Below are positions 17,543 to 25,891 of a DNA stretch of 64,000 nt, piece after piece; within the stretch, counting starts at the first letter, position 1, and every line of letters begins with the position of its first letter. The stretch spans positions 6,132,001 through 6,196,000 of the forward strand of contig NZ_CP114036.1 in NCBI RefSeq assembly GCF_026898115.1, read 5' to 3'. The notes under the pieces are model-generated. The model searched no databases, was not told the DNA's origin, and saw only the letters and a program-made list of their open reading frames with translations. The DNA is from Streptomyces sp. S465 (GTDB lineage: Bacteria > Actinomycetota > Actinomycetes > Streptomycetales > Streptomycetaceae). Made by a program: the position numbers and the translations under genes.

Positions 17543-18184
17543 TCAGTGACCGCCTTCGGCCCCGTGCAGCGGGAACCCCGCGATACCGCGCCAGGCCAGC
17601 GAGGTGAGCAGCTGTACGGCGGTGTCCCGGGGGACGGCGCTCTCGCTGGAGAGCCAGTAGCGCGCGACCACCTGGGAGACCCCGCCGAGGCCCACGGCGA
17701 GCAGCATCGACTCGTCCCTGGACAGCCCGGTGTCCTCGGCGATGACCTCGCTGATCGCCTCGGCGCACTGGAGCGAGACGCGGTCCACGCGCTCGCGCAC
17801 CGCGGGCTCGTTGGTCAGATCGGACTCGAAGACCAGCCGGAAGGCTCCGCCTTCCTCCTCGACGTAGGCGAAGTACGCCTCCACGGTCGCCGCGACGCGC
17901 TGCTTGTTCTCAGTGGTCGAGGCGAGCGCGGTGCGCACGGCCTGGAGCAGGGCCTCGCAGTGCTGGTCGAGCAGGGCCAGATACAGCTCGAGCTTGCCCG
18001 GGAAGTGCTGGTACAGCACCGGCTTGCTGACTCCGGCGCGCTCGGCGATGTCGTCCATCGCGGCCGCGTGGTAGCCCTGGGCGACGAAGACCTCCTGGGC
18101 GGCTCCCAGGAGCTGATTACGTCGGGCTCGGCGCGGCAGGCGCGTACCCCGCGGGCGCGCCTCGGTCTGCTCGATGGCTGTCAC
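17543..18184 (-). CDS. TetR family transcriptional regulator
   Basis: A 213-residue protein. A TetR N-terminal HTH is clear: LLGAAQEVFVAQGYHAAAMDDIAERAGVSKPVLYQHFPGK, about residues 25-65 (motif quoted in parts: DDIAERAGVSK, LYQHF). The C-terminal domain is helical and ligand-binding in the family. The GTG at 18184 has GGGAGG just upstream and is preferred over an ATG at 18235. In mycobacteria the orthologue (Rv3208) sits in the same context. The ligand is unknown. Confidence 0.92.
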   Translation of the reverse strand: MTAIEQTEARPRGTRLPRRARRNQLLGAAQEVFVAQGYHAAAMDDIAERAGVSKPVLYQHFPGKLELYLALLDQHCEALLQAVRTALASTTENKQRVAATVEAYFAYVEEEGGAFRLVFESDLTNEPAVRERVDRVSLQCAEAISEVIAEDTGLSRDESMLLAVGLGGVSQVVARYWLSSESAVPRDTAVQLLTSLAWRGIAGFPLHGAEGGH

Positions 18185-18321
18185 GCCGCCTCCCAATGAA
18201 TGATGCCTGTGCACGGTGTCCACCGCGCCCGCCATCGTACTTTCGGGTAACAGGGCGGCGCGCTGTTCGTGCGGAGAATTTCACGGACCGGACTCTATGA
18301 AAAGCCCACAAACGGTGCTGG

Positions 18322-18552
18322 TCACCGGTAGTCCTCCTCGCTCTCCTCGACGACCCGGCCCTGTTCTGCCCGGTCGGCCTCGTTGGCTTCCAGGAGGTCG
18401 TCGGCCCTGGGCGGTTGGTCGCGGTGGGGGAGCACCTCGCGATGCTGTTCGAAGGCGTCCGCCTCGGGAGCCTCGACGTCGTACACGGTGGTCTCGTCGG
18501 TGTTCTCGACCGAGTCCTCGAAGGTGTCGGGGTCGCTGGGGTCGATGGACAT
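18322..18552 (-). CDS. Small acidic conserved protein
   Basis: A 76-residue, strongly acidic protein (MSIDPSDPDTFEDSVENTDE and on to VVEESEEDYR) without hydrophobic segments, probably disordered. The ATG at 18552 has GGGGAG 3 nt upstream after a 25-codon in-frame extension that is discarded. It is divergent from the alpha/beta hydrolase at 18698. Function unknown. Confidence 0.72.
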   Translation of the reverse strand: MSIDPSDPDTFEDSVENTDETTVYDVEAPEADAFEQHREVLPHRDQPPRADDLLEANEADRAEQGRVVEESEEDYR

Positions 18553-18697
18553 GTACTCCCCTTCCCTGTGGCGGCTTCCCAGGGGCGGGTGATCGCCCCT
18601 GTGTCTTACGAGCCTAGGAGAGGTCACTTTCGGACGCTACGCAGTCTGTGAGCGTGAACACACGATCGTGCGCGTGATCGTCTCGTAACATTGCCGC

Positions 18698-19732
18698 ATG
18701 TCTTCGACCGAGCCGCCGGAAGCCCGCCTCGTCGCGGCGGTCCCGCCCGCGAGGCCCGTGCGGGTCGGAGCGGGTGAGAAGCTGCGGACCGCCTCCCTGT
18801 CGGGGCTCACGATGACCGTAAGGTGCCGTCCGCCGTCGGCCTCCGGGCTGCCGCCCGCCCTCTTCGTCCACGGCCTCGGCGGCTCCTCGCAGAACTGGTC
18901 CGCGCTCATGGAACGGCTCGCCGACCGGGTCGAGGGCGAGGCACTCGACCTCCCCGGCTTCGGCGACTCCCCGCCGCCGGACGACGGCGACTACTCCATA
19001 ACCGGCCATGCCCGCGCCGTGATCCGCTACCTCGACGCCTACGACCGCGGGCCCGTCCATCTGGTCGGCAACTCGATGGGCGGCGCGATCACCACGCGCG
19101 TCGCGGCGGTGCGGCCCGATCTGGTCCGCACCCTCACCCTGGTCTCGCCCGCGCTGCCCGAGCTGCGCCCGCAGCGCACCGCGGTGCCCACCGCGATGCT
19201 CGCGGTGCCCGGGGTGACCCGTCTGTTCACGCGCTTGACCAAGGACTGGGACGCGGAGCGGCGCACCCGCGAAGTGATGATGCTCACCTATGGCGACCCC
19301 GCGCTGGTCGGCCAGGAGGACTTCGCCTACGCGGTGGAGGAGTTCGAGCGCCGGCTCGCCCTTCCGTACTTCTGGGACGCGCTCAGCCGCTCGGCGCGCG
19401 GTGTGGTCGACTCGTACACCCTGGGCGGCCAGCACTCCCTGTGGCGGCAGGCCGAGCGGGTGCTCGCCCCGACGCTGCTCGTCTACGGCGGCCGCGACCA
19501 GCTGGTGTCCATCAGGATGGCGCAACGGGCGAACGCCACCTTCCGCGACTCGCGTCTGCTGACGCTGTTGGACGCCGGGCATGTGGCGATGATGGAGTAT
19601 CCCGAGGCGGTGGCGCGCGGGATGCGCGAGCTGCTCGATGAGGTTGACGGACGAGATGACCGGGACAGCCGGGAGGCGCGGGGGGCCGTACCGGTGTCCG
19701 AAACGGACGGGAGCGGTGCGGCGCGTGGGTAA
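18698..19732 (+). CDS. Alpha/beta hydrolase
   Basis: A 344-residue protein with the alpha/beta-hydrolase fold: LFVHGLGGSSQNW (oxyanion region), LVGNSMGGAI (nucleophile Ser), YGGRDQLVS (acid) and DAGHVAMME (catalytic His). A -10-like TAACAT lies 6 nt before the ATG, so the mRNA may be leaderless. It overlaps the DUF3152 gene by 8 bp, implying coupled translation. Such genes precede the DUF3152 protein in other actinobacteria. Substrate unknown. Confidence 0.9.
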   Translation: MSSTEPPEARLVAAVPPARPVRVGAGEKLRTASLSGLTMTVRCRPPSASGLPPALFVHGLGGSSQNWSALMERLADRVEGEALDLPGFGDSPPPDDGDYSITGHARAVIRYLDAYDRGPVHLVGNSMGGAITTRVAAVRPDLVRTLTLVSPALPELRPQRTAVPTAMLAVPGVTRLFTRLTKDWDAERRTREVMMLTYGDPALVGQEDFAYAVEEFERRLALPYFWDALSRSARGVVDSYTLGGQHSLWRQAERVLAPTLLVYGGRDQLVSIRMAQRANATFRDSRLLTLLDAGHVAMMEYPEAVARGMRELLDEVDGRDDRDSREARGAVPVSETDGSGAARG

Positions 19733-21260
19733 GCACAGCGCACGTGGCAGCCAGGAGGACCGGGAGCGCCGGTCCGCCGCGGCGGGCTCCGGCCAGGGAC
19801 ACGGTTCGGGCCCGGAGTTCGCCGAGCACGCCGCGCCCGGCGTACTCGGCGCGGCACCCGTGGTGGACGACGGACCGGGGACCGGGCGCCGTCGCCGCAC
19901 GGTCCCGAGGCCCGCGGCGGCCGCAGACCCCGGTGTGACCCCGCCGCAGGGCGTGCCGAGGCTGCCGTACGGAGCGGGCGGGCCGGCGGTGCGTGGCGGA
20001 CATCCGGAGCAGCGTGAAGCGGGCGGCGCCTGGGGCGACTTCCGGGGCCGCGGCCCCGGAGGCCCGGGAAGCGGTCCTGGCGGTCCCGCTGGGGCCAGTG
20101 GCCCCAGCGGTCAGCGACCTCCCCACGGCATGCGCACCATGAAGCCGCCGCAGCGCCCGACGACGGGCGGCACGGGCGGGGTGGCCGGTCTGATGCCCGG
20201 TCCGCGCAAGGAGTACATCGAGGCGTTCGACGCCCCCGACGCCCGGGACGGCGACGGCGAGGACGTCTTCGCCGCCGGGGGGCCGGGCGGAGTGCCCCCG
20301 CAGCGCCGTACGCAGCGCGAGACCGGCCCCTCCGACGGGGCCGGCGGTGGCTCGGGCGACGGCGGGGGCGGATCGGGTGACGACGGTAAGGGGGCCGCGG
20401 GCAAGGGCGCGCGCGGTGCCGCCAAGGGCGGTAAGGGGCGCACGTTCACCGGTGTCGCCGCCGCGGCCGTGACCACCGTGCTGGCCGTCGTGGTGGCCGG
20501 GCAGGTCGCGAGCGGACCGCACAGCGGCGGTAAGGCGCAGGCCCAGGGCGGCACGGAGCACGGTGACGACACCGCCGCCCGTGGCGCCCACGACCCCAAC
20601 GCCGACGACGGCCGCGGGGCGGCGAGCTCCGCGCGCCCGGCCGCCCCCGCCACCTACGACGAGAAGATGGCGGCCGTCTATCCGCTCGACCCCGACCTGC
20701 GCGGCTCCGGCGCCTTCCAGACCATCGGCGGGCACGACAAGGCGCCCGGCCGGGGCCAGGTGCTGCGCTACCGCGTCGATGTGGAGAAGGGGCTGCCGCT
20801 CGACGGCGAGCTGTTCGCCGAGGCCGTGCAGAAGACGCTGAACGACGACCGCAGTTGGGCGCACGGCGGCGTTCGCACCTTCGAGCGGGTCTCGTCCGGG
20901 CACGCGGACTTCATCATCACCCTGGCGAGCCCCGGGACCACGGCGGTGTGGTGCGCCAAGTCGGGCCTCGACACCACCGAGGACAACGTCTCGTGCGACT
21001 CGGCGGCGACCGAGCGCGTCATGATCAACGCCTATCGGTGGGCGCGGGGCGCGAAGACCTTCGGCGACGACAAGATGTACTCGTACCGCCAGATGCTCAT
21101 CAACCACGAGGTCGGCCACCGTCTCGGCCACAACCACGAGATCTGCTCCGAGCAGGGCGCGCTCGCGCCGGTGATGATGCAGCAGACCAAGTTCCTGACG
21201 ACCGACGGCGTCACCTGCCGCCCCAACGCCTGGCCGTTCCCCAAGGGCTCCAAGGGCTGA
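19725..21260 (+). CDS. DUF3152 membrane-anchored zincin-like protein
   Basis: A 511-residue protein. The first ~230 residues are Gly/Pro/Arg-rich and probably disordered and cytosolic. One membrane segment follows (GVAAAAVTTVLAVVVAGQV), then an extracytoplasmic domain. That domain holds HEVGHRLGHNH near residue 461, which fits the metzincin HExxHxxGxxH zinc motif, and several Cys (CAKSG, CDSAA, CSEQG, CRPN) able to form disulfides. The family (Rv3207c in M. tuberculosis) is annotated DUF3152; protease activity is plausible but not shown. The GTG at 19725 overlaps the upstream hydrolase. Confidence 0.88.
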   Translation: MGKHSARGSQEDRERRSAAAGSGQGHGSGPEFAEHAAPGVLGAAPVVDDGPGTGRRRRTVPRPAAAADPGVTPPQGVPRLPYGAGGPAVRGGHPEQREAGGAWGDFRGRGPGGPGSGPGGPAGASGPSGQRPPHGMRTMKPPQRPTTGGTGGVAGLMPGPRKEYIEAFDAPDARDGDGEDVFAAGGPGGVPPQRRTQRETGPSDGAGGGSGDGGGGSGDDGKGAAGKGARGAAKGGKGRTFTGVAAAAVTTVLAVVVAGQVASGPHSGGKAQAQGGTEHGDDTAARGAHDPNADDGRGAASSARPAAPATYDEKMAAVYPLDPDLRGSGAFQTIGGHDKAPGRGQVLRYRVDVEKGLPLDGELFAEAVQKTLNDDRSWAHGGVRTFERVSSGHADFIITLASPGTTAVWCAKSGLDTTEDNVSCDSAATERVMINAYRWARGAKTFGDDKMYSYRQMLINHEVGHRLGHNHEICSEQGALAPVMMQQTKFLTTDGVTCRPNAWPFPKGSKG

Positions 21261-21339
21261 CGGCCGCCGGCCGGCCCCTATAGCGCGCCGCAACGCCTGA
21301 GATCCCGATAGGTCACGTGCGTTCACCCCTTCCGGTGGT

Positions 21340-21361
21340 GCGACGGACAACCGTCCGTCGC
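21340..21361. promoter_or_regulatory. Perfect inverted repeat upstream of the glycosyltransferase operon
   Basis: GCGACGGAC / GTCCGTCGC arms (9 bp) around AACC. It lies 80 bp after the DUF3152 stop and 104 bp before the glycosyltransferase start, so it could be a terminator of the former or an operator for the latter. A -10-like CATAAC occurs shortly after (about 21377). Confidence 0.5.
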
Positions 21362-21464
21362 GCCATGGCCATACGCGCATAACGTGCTCCCGCTGCCTGA
21401 CGGCGGCCGCCGCCGGTGAGGGCGGCGGGACGAACGGCCCGTTTGGGAGATCGGGGGTGCGCTC

Positions 21465-23390
21465 ATGCGCGTGGGACTGCTTACGGAGGGTGGTTATCCG
21501 TATGCGAACGGTGATGCGCGGGTGTGGTGCGACCGGCTGGTGCGCGGGCTCGCCCAGCATGAGTTCGAGGTGTACGCGCTCAGCCGCGGTCCCGGTCAGC
21601 GGGCCGGGGGCTGGGGCGATCTGCCGCGGCACGTCAGCCGGGTGCGCACCGCGCCGCTGTGGGGCGAACCGGAGCGCCGCCGGGGCGGCCGCGGCGGCCG
21701 TCGGCAGCGGCGGCGGTTCGCCGAGCACTTCGGGGAGCTGGCCGCGGCGATCAGCGTGCCTTACGGTTCCGGTGCGCCCCATGGCTCCGGTGCGCCCCAT
21801 GGCTCCGGTGCGCCCGGCCGCCGCACGGCCCTGGCGGACCGTTTCGCCCACGGTCTCTACGGCCTCGCCGAACTGGCCGCGGAGTACGGCGGGCTGTCCG
21901 CCGCGCTCTGCTCCGAGGACGCCGTAAGGACGCTGGAGCGGGCGTGCCACACCACCGGGGCGCCGCACGGCGCCCATCAGGCGCGGGTCGCCGATCTGCT
22001 GATCGTGACCGAGGCGCTGGAGCGTGCGCTGCGCCCGCTGTCGCTCGACTGGTACGGCGGCTCCGCCGGCGACCCGGGGCTGTCCGGGGCCGATCTGTGC
22101 CACGTGGCGACCGGCGGCGCGGCCGTGCTCCCCGGGCTGCTGGCCAAGCGCCGCTTCGGCACACCGCTGCTGCTCACCGAGTACGGCGTACGGCTGCGCG
22201 AGCGCTATCTGGCGGGGGCGGCCGACGCGGCCGCCGGCCGGCCGCCCTCCGGGCCGGTACGGACCCTGCTGGCCGCGTTCCACGGCCGGCTGGCCGCCGA
22301 GGCGTACGCACGGGCGGACCTGATCACCCCCGGCAACACCCATGCGCGCCGCTGGCAGGAGCGGTGCGGCGCCGACCGGGAGCGGCTGCGCACCGTCTAT
22401 CCGGGCATGGACGCCACCCGCTTCGCGGAGGTCGGCGAGCAGGGCGCGGCCCAGGCCGGCGGGGACGACCGGGCGCTGGTCTGGGTGGGCCGGATCGAGC
22501 CCGCCAAGGACGTCATCGCCCTGCTGCACGCCTTCGCCGAGGTGCGCCGATGGCAGCCGGACGCACGGCTGAGGATCATCGAGACCCGGCGCGGCGAGGG
22601 CCCGGAGGCGGACAGCTATCCGGCCCACTGCCGGGCGCTCGCCGACCATCTCTTCCCCGACGAGGCGGCGGACGCCCACTCCGCCGGGGACAACCCGGTC
22701 TCCTTCGAACGGCTCGGCGAGCCCGAGGTGCCGACCCTGGCCGACGCCTATGCGGCGGGCGGCGTGGTGGTGCTCTCCAGCGTGGTGGAGGGCTTTCCGG
22801 TCGGGCTGGTCGAGGCGATGCTCTGCGCACGGGCCACGGTGTCCACGGATGTGGGCGCGGTGTGCGAGGTCATCGGCGGCACCGGTCTCGTGGTGCCCCC
22901 GCGCAATCCCCGGGCGCTCGCGGACGCGTGCCTGGCGCTGCTGGGCGACCCCGAGCGCTGTGCGCGCCTGGGCGCCGCCGCGCGCGCCCGTGCGCTGGAG
23001 CTGTTCACCGTCGAACAGAACGTCGCGGCCTTCCGCGGCATCTATCTGGAGCTGATGTCGCACTGCCCGGTGCGGCGCGACGAGGTCGGCGAGGGCGGTG
23101 GGCCGCTGCCCTTCGCTCGCCCCGCCGAGGCCCATGTCCCGGGCCGCTGGACCGCGGGCCGCGACGGCGGCCGCCTCGGCCACAGGCGGCCCGGCCCGGC
23201 GGACCCCCGCCCCGCCTCGGAGCACTCCCCCGCCTCGGAGCACGCCTCCGTCTCGGAGCACGCCTCCGTCTCGGAGCACGCCTCCGCCTCCGAGCACGCC
23301 CCCGCCCCGGAGCACTCCCCCGCCTGGGCCGACCCACCGCCGCCCGAGCCGCTGGGCGTGGGTCCGCGGCCGTCCGAGGAGGGCGCATGA
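21465..23390 (+). CDS. DUF3492/PelF-type family 4 glycosyltransferase
   Basis: A 641-residue cytosolic protein. The N-terminal half, MRVGLLTEGGYPYANGDARV onward, is the DUF3492 domain that defines PelF-like enzymes; a GT4/GT-B domain follows with WVGRIEPAKDV, PVSFERLGEPEV and the nucleotide-sugar site VEGFPVGLVEAM. In Pseudomonas, PelF polymerises the Pel exopolysaccharide from UDP-sugars. The last ~80 residues carry a repeated SEHAS/SEHAP pentapeptide tail. The ATG at 21465 begins directly with the conserved domain. It starts a four-gene coupled operon with a membrane protein, an epimerase and a spherulin-4-like protein. Confidence 0.88.
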   Translation: MRVGLLTEGGYPYANGDARVWCDRLVRGLAQHEFEVYALSRGPGQRAGGWGDLPRHVSRVRTAPLWGEPERRRGGRGGRRQRRRFAEHFGELAAAISVPYGSGAPHGSGAPHGSGAPGRRTALADRFAHGLYGLAELAAEYGGLSAALCSEDAVRTLERACHTTGAPHGAHQARVADLLIVTEALERALRPLSLDWYGGSAGDPGLSGADLCHVATGGAAVLPGLLAKRRFGTPLLLTEYGVRLRERYLAGAADAAAGRPPSGPVRTLLAAFHGRLAAEAYARADLITPGNTHARRWQERCGADRERLRTVYPGMDATRFAEVGEQGAAQAGGDDRALVWVGRIEPAKDVIALLHAFAEVRRWQPDARLRIIETRRGEGPEADSYPAHCRALADHLFPDEAADAHSAGDNPVSFERLGEPEVPTLADAYAAGGVVVLSSVVEGFPVGLVEAMLCARATVSTDVGAVCEVIGGTGLVVPPRNPRALADACLALLGDPERCARLGAAARARALELFTVEQNVAAFRGIYLELMSHCPVRRDEVGEGGGPLPFARPAEAHVPGRWTAGRDGGRLGHRRPGPADPRPASEHSPASEHASVSEHASVSEHASASEHAPAPEHSPAWADPPPPEPLGVGPRPSEEGA

Positions 23391-24712
23391 CCAGACCTCC
23401 CCGGTGGGACGGCCCGCTCGGTCCGGCCTCCTCCGATCGCGATCGGGCCCTGGCCGCCCTGGCCGGGTCCCGGGTGCCCGTCTCCCGGCGGCCGGACGAG
23501 ACGTCTCCGCGCACCGGCGCCGGGACGGGGCGGGGAAAGGGACGGCGGGGGCCGGCCGATCCGGTGCGGGCGCTGATGCACCGGCACCACGACCTGTGCG
23601 CCCGCGCCGTCGATCCACTGGAGATCGCCGCCGGGCTGGAGGCCCTCGGGGTGACGGACCGCACCGCCGCCCGCTTCCGGCATCGCGATGTCTTCTCGCT
23701 CGCCGAGGAGCTGTACGCCCGGGTGCCGCGCGCCGAGGAGCCCGTGCCCCCGGCCGCCCCCGCGCCCGGCCGCGTGCTGGGGGCGCGGATGGCGCTCGGG
23801 GCGCTGTGGCTGCTGCCGGGGGCGCTGTGCGCGGCGACCGCCTTCGGCGTCCTCCGCGCCGGTGCCGCCCGTAAGGATGCCGTCGCGGGCCTCGCCCTGG
23901 GCGCGTCCGGCGCGGCGCTGGTGATCGTCGCCCTGTGGCTGTGTCTGAGCCGTGGCCCCCTCCGCGTCCGGGGGAGCGGGTTCGGGGGCCGTATCGCGCA
24001 CGCCCTGTGTGTCGGCTGGCTCCTGGGTTACGCCGCCGTCGGGGACCGGCTGCTCGCCGGGGTGGTCGACGGACGCCGTCCGGACGGAGCGGCGCCCGCG
24101 GCCGAGGCCGCCGTCGTCCTCGCCCTGGCGGTGGCGCCCGCCGCGGGGTGCGCTCGCTGGTTCGCCGTAAGGGCGCGCCGAAGGCTGACGGCCAGCCGTG
24201 GGCTGGAGGAGTTCGCGGCGGGGATGCGCCCGCCGTTCGCGGGCGTGGTGACGGCCTTCCTCTGCGGTCTGCCGGCCCTGGTGCTCGCGGCCCGGCTCAC
24301 GGTGCCCGGATCACCTCCGGCCGTCACGCCTCCCACGGCGGCCGAGGCGGCCGCCATGGCGCTCTGCGGACTGCTGTTCCTCGCCCGGCTGCTCGCCGTC
24401 CACGGCTTCCGCGGGGCCGCGCTCATCGGCCTCGCCCTGGCCTGCGCGGTCCAGGCCGCGGCCCTGGCGACGGCCGCGGCCGCCCGGCTGCCGGGTGCCG
24501 CACCGCTCGGTGTGCCCGTGGCACGGCTGACCGCCGCCCAGGGCGCGGCCGCCGTCCCCGCGGCCGCCTGCGGCGCCGCCGCGCTCGCGCTGCTGGTGTA
24601 CGCCTTCGGCGCGCTCTGCCGGGCCTCGGCCCACGGCGGCCCCGGCGACCGGGCCGCCCGGACCACCGGTACCGCGCGCACTGCCCGTACCGCCCCGAAT
24701 CGCGCCCCGTAA
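23387..24712 (+). CDS. Polytopic membrane protein of the exopolysaccharide operon
   Basis: A 441-residue protein. About 130 soluble N-terminal residues precede some eight hydrophobic segments (for example LGALWLLPGALCAATAFGVL and GVVTAFLCGLPALVLAARL). ATGA at 23387-23390 overlaps the glycosyltransferase stop, so translation is coupled. I recognise no named family. Position and topology parallel PelG, the membrane partner of PelF, but sequence evidence for homology is lacking. It may form the export channel or anchor for the polymer. Confidence 0.75.
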   Translation: MTRPPRWDGPLGPASSDRDRALAALAGSRVPVSRRPDETSPRTGAGTGRGKGRRGPADPVRALMHRHHDLCARAVDPLEIAAGLEALGVTDRTAARFRHRDVFSLAEELYARVPRAEEPVPPAAPAPGRVLGARMALGALWLLPGALCAATAFGVLRAGAARKDAVAGLALGASGAALVIVALWLCLSRGPLRVRGSGFGGRIAHALCVGWLLGYAAVGDRLLAGVVDGRRPDGAAPAAEAAVVLALAVAPAAGCARWFAVRARRRLTASRGLEEFAAGMRPPFAGVVTAFLCGLPALVLAARLTVPGSPPAVTPPTAAEAAAMALCGLLFLARLLAVHGFRGAALIGLALACAVQAAALATAAAARLPGAAPLGVPVARLTAAQGAAAVPAAACGAAALALLVYAFGALCRASAHGGPGDRAARTTGTARTARTAPNRAP

Positions 24713-24782
24713 GGCGCCCACCGAACCCGCCACCCCCCGTCCTTCCCCTGATGAGTCCGTAATGAGTTCGAGGAGCAACCAC

Positions 24783-24836
24783 ATGAGCTGCGACATGACC
24801 GATCAGCGCGCCGGTACGGGGAGGCGCGACCGATGA
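24783..24836 (+). CDS. Short upstream ORF (17 codons) coupled to the epimerase
   Basis: MSCDMTDQRAGTGRRDR. GAGGAGC lies 7 nt before its ATG, a better ribosome site than that of the epimerase itself, and its TGA overlaps the epimerase ATG as ATGA. It may act as a translational leader that loads ribosomes for the epimerase. It could be chance. Confidence 0.4.
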   Translation: MSCDMTDQRAGTGRRDR

Positions 24837-25891
24837 GAGTCCTGTTGCTCGGATCCGGCGGATTTCTCGGCCGCTATGTGGCCGAACACCTGCTCGCCGA
24901 CCCCGCCGTCCAGCTCACCGCGCTCGGCCGCGGCGATGACGCCGATGTGCGGTTCGACCTCTCCAGCGGCAGCCCCGGCGCGCTCACCCGCTTCCTCAAC
25001 GCGGTCCACCCCGGTGTCGTGATCAACTGCGCCGGGGCGACCCGCGGCGGGGCGCGCGAGCTCACCCGGCACAACACCGTCGCCGTCGCGACCGTCTGCG
25101 AGTCGCTGCGCCGCAGCGGCTGTGGCGCCCGTCTGGTCCAGATCGGCTGCTCCTCCGAGTACGGGCCCTCGCAGCCCGGTTCCTCGACCGCCGAGGACGC
25201 CGTGCCGCGCCCCGGTGGCCCGTACGGCGTGAGCAAGCTCGCCGCGACCGAGCTGGTGCTGGGCTCCGGGCTGGACGCGGTGGTGCTGAGGGTCTTCTCA
25301 CCGGTGGGGCCCGGCACCCCGGCCGGTTCGCCGCTGGGCCGGCTCGCGGAGGCGATGCGGCGCGCGATGCAGTCCGGGGAGAGCGAGCTCAAGCTGAGCG
25401 GCCTCGGTGTGCAGCGCGACTTCGTGGACGTACGGGACGTGGCGCGGGCGGTCCACGCGGCCTCGCTGTCGGCCGCGCAGGGCGTGGTCAACATCGGCAG
25501 CGGGCGCGCGGTGAGACTCCGCGAGGCGGCCTCCGTGCTCGCCCGGGTCGCGGGCTTCGGCGGCGCCCTGCACGAGATCGACAGCCCGCCGGGGCGCGGG
25601 GGAGGGCAGCACGTCACGGCCGCCGCCGGGCATGTCCCGGCGCCCGCCCACGCCCATGGCATGGCCCACGCCACCGCCCACGGCCCCGCGTCCGCCCACG
25701 CCCCGGCAGCGGTTGAGCACGGCGGCTCCGGAGGCGCCGGCGGCGCGACCACCTACCCCTATCCGGACGGCTGCGGCAGCTGGCAGCAGGCCGATGTGCG
25801 CACCGCCCGCGACCGGCTCGGCTGGCGCTCCAGGATTCCGCTGGAGGAGTCGCTCGCCGACATCTGGATGGAGGCGGCATGTCGCATCTGA
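24833..25891 (+). CDS. NAD-dependent sugar-nucleotide epimerase/dehydratase
   Basis: A 352-residue extended SDR. The Rossmann motif GSGGFLG starts at residue 8; the catalytic pair is YGVSKLA near residue 135; QRDFVDVRDVARAV and VVNIGSGR are typical of UDP-sugar epimerases. An unusual His/Ala/Gly-rich insertion (about residues 262-305, with HAHGMAHATAH) interrupts the C-terminal substrate domain. In this operon it may make the UDP-N-acetylgalactosamine or UDP-galactose that a PelF-like enzyme would need; this is inferred from context. It overlaps the short ORF before it and the spherulin-like gene after it. Confidence 0.88.
   Translation: MRVLLLGSGGFLGRYVAEHLLADPAVQLTALGRGDDADVRFDLSSGSPGALTRFLNAVHPGVVINCAGATRGGARELTRHNTVAVATVCESLRRSGCGARLVQIGCSSEYGPSQPGSSTAEDAVPRPGGPYGVSKLAATELVLGSGLDAVVLRVFSPVGPGTPAGSPLGRLAEAMRRAMQSGESELKLSGLGVQRDFVDVRDVARAVHAASLSAAQGVVNIGSGRAVRLREAASVLARVAGFGGALHEIDSPPGRGGGQHVTAAAGHVPAPAHAHGMAHATAHGPASAHAPAAVEHGGSGGAGGATTYPYPDGCGSWQQADVRTARDRLGWRSRIPLEESLADIWMEAACRI

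Noticed and set aside
19512..23618. 1368-codon ORF on the minus strand
   Set aside because: It is a shadow of DUF3152 and the glycosyltransferase genes; its sequence lacks any domain and spans several real genes.
24750..24780. CTGATGAGTCCGTAATGAG resembles the start of a hammerhead ribozyme core
   Set aside because: The matching stem II and the required GGACGAAA half are missing, so the catalytic core cannot form. It is most likely chance before the ribosome site.
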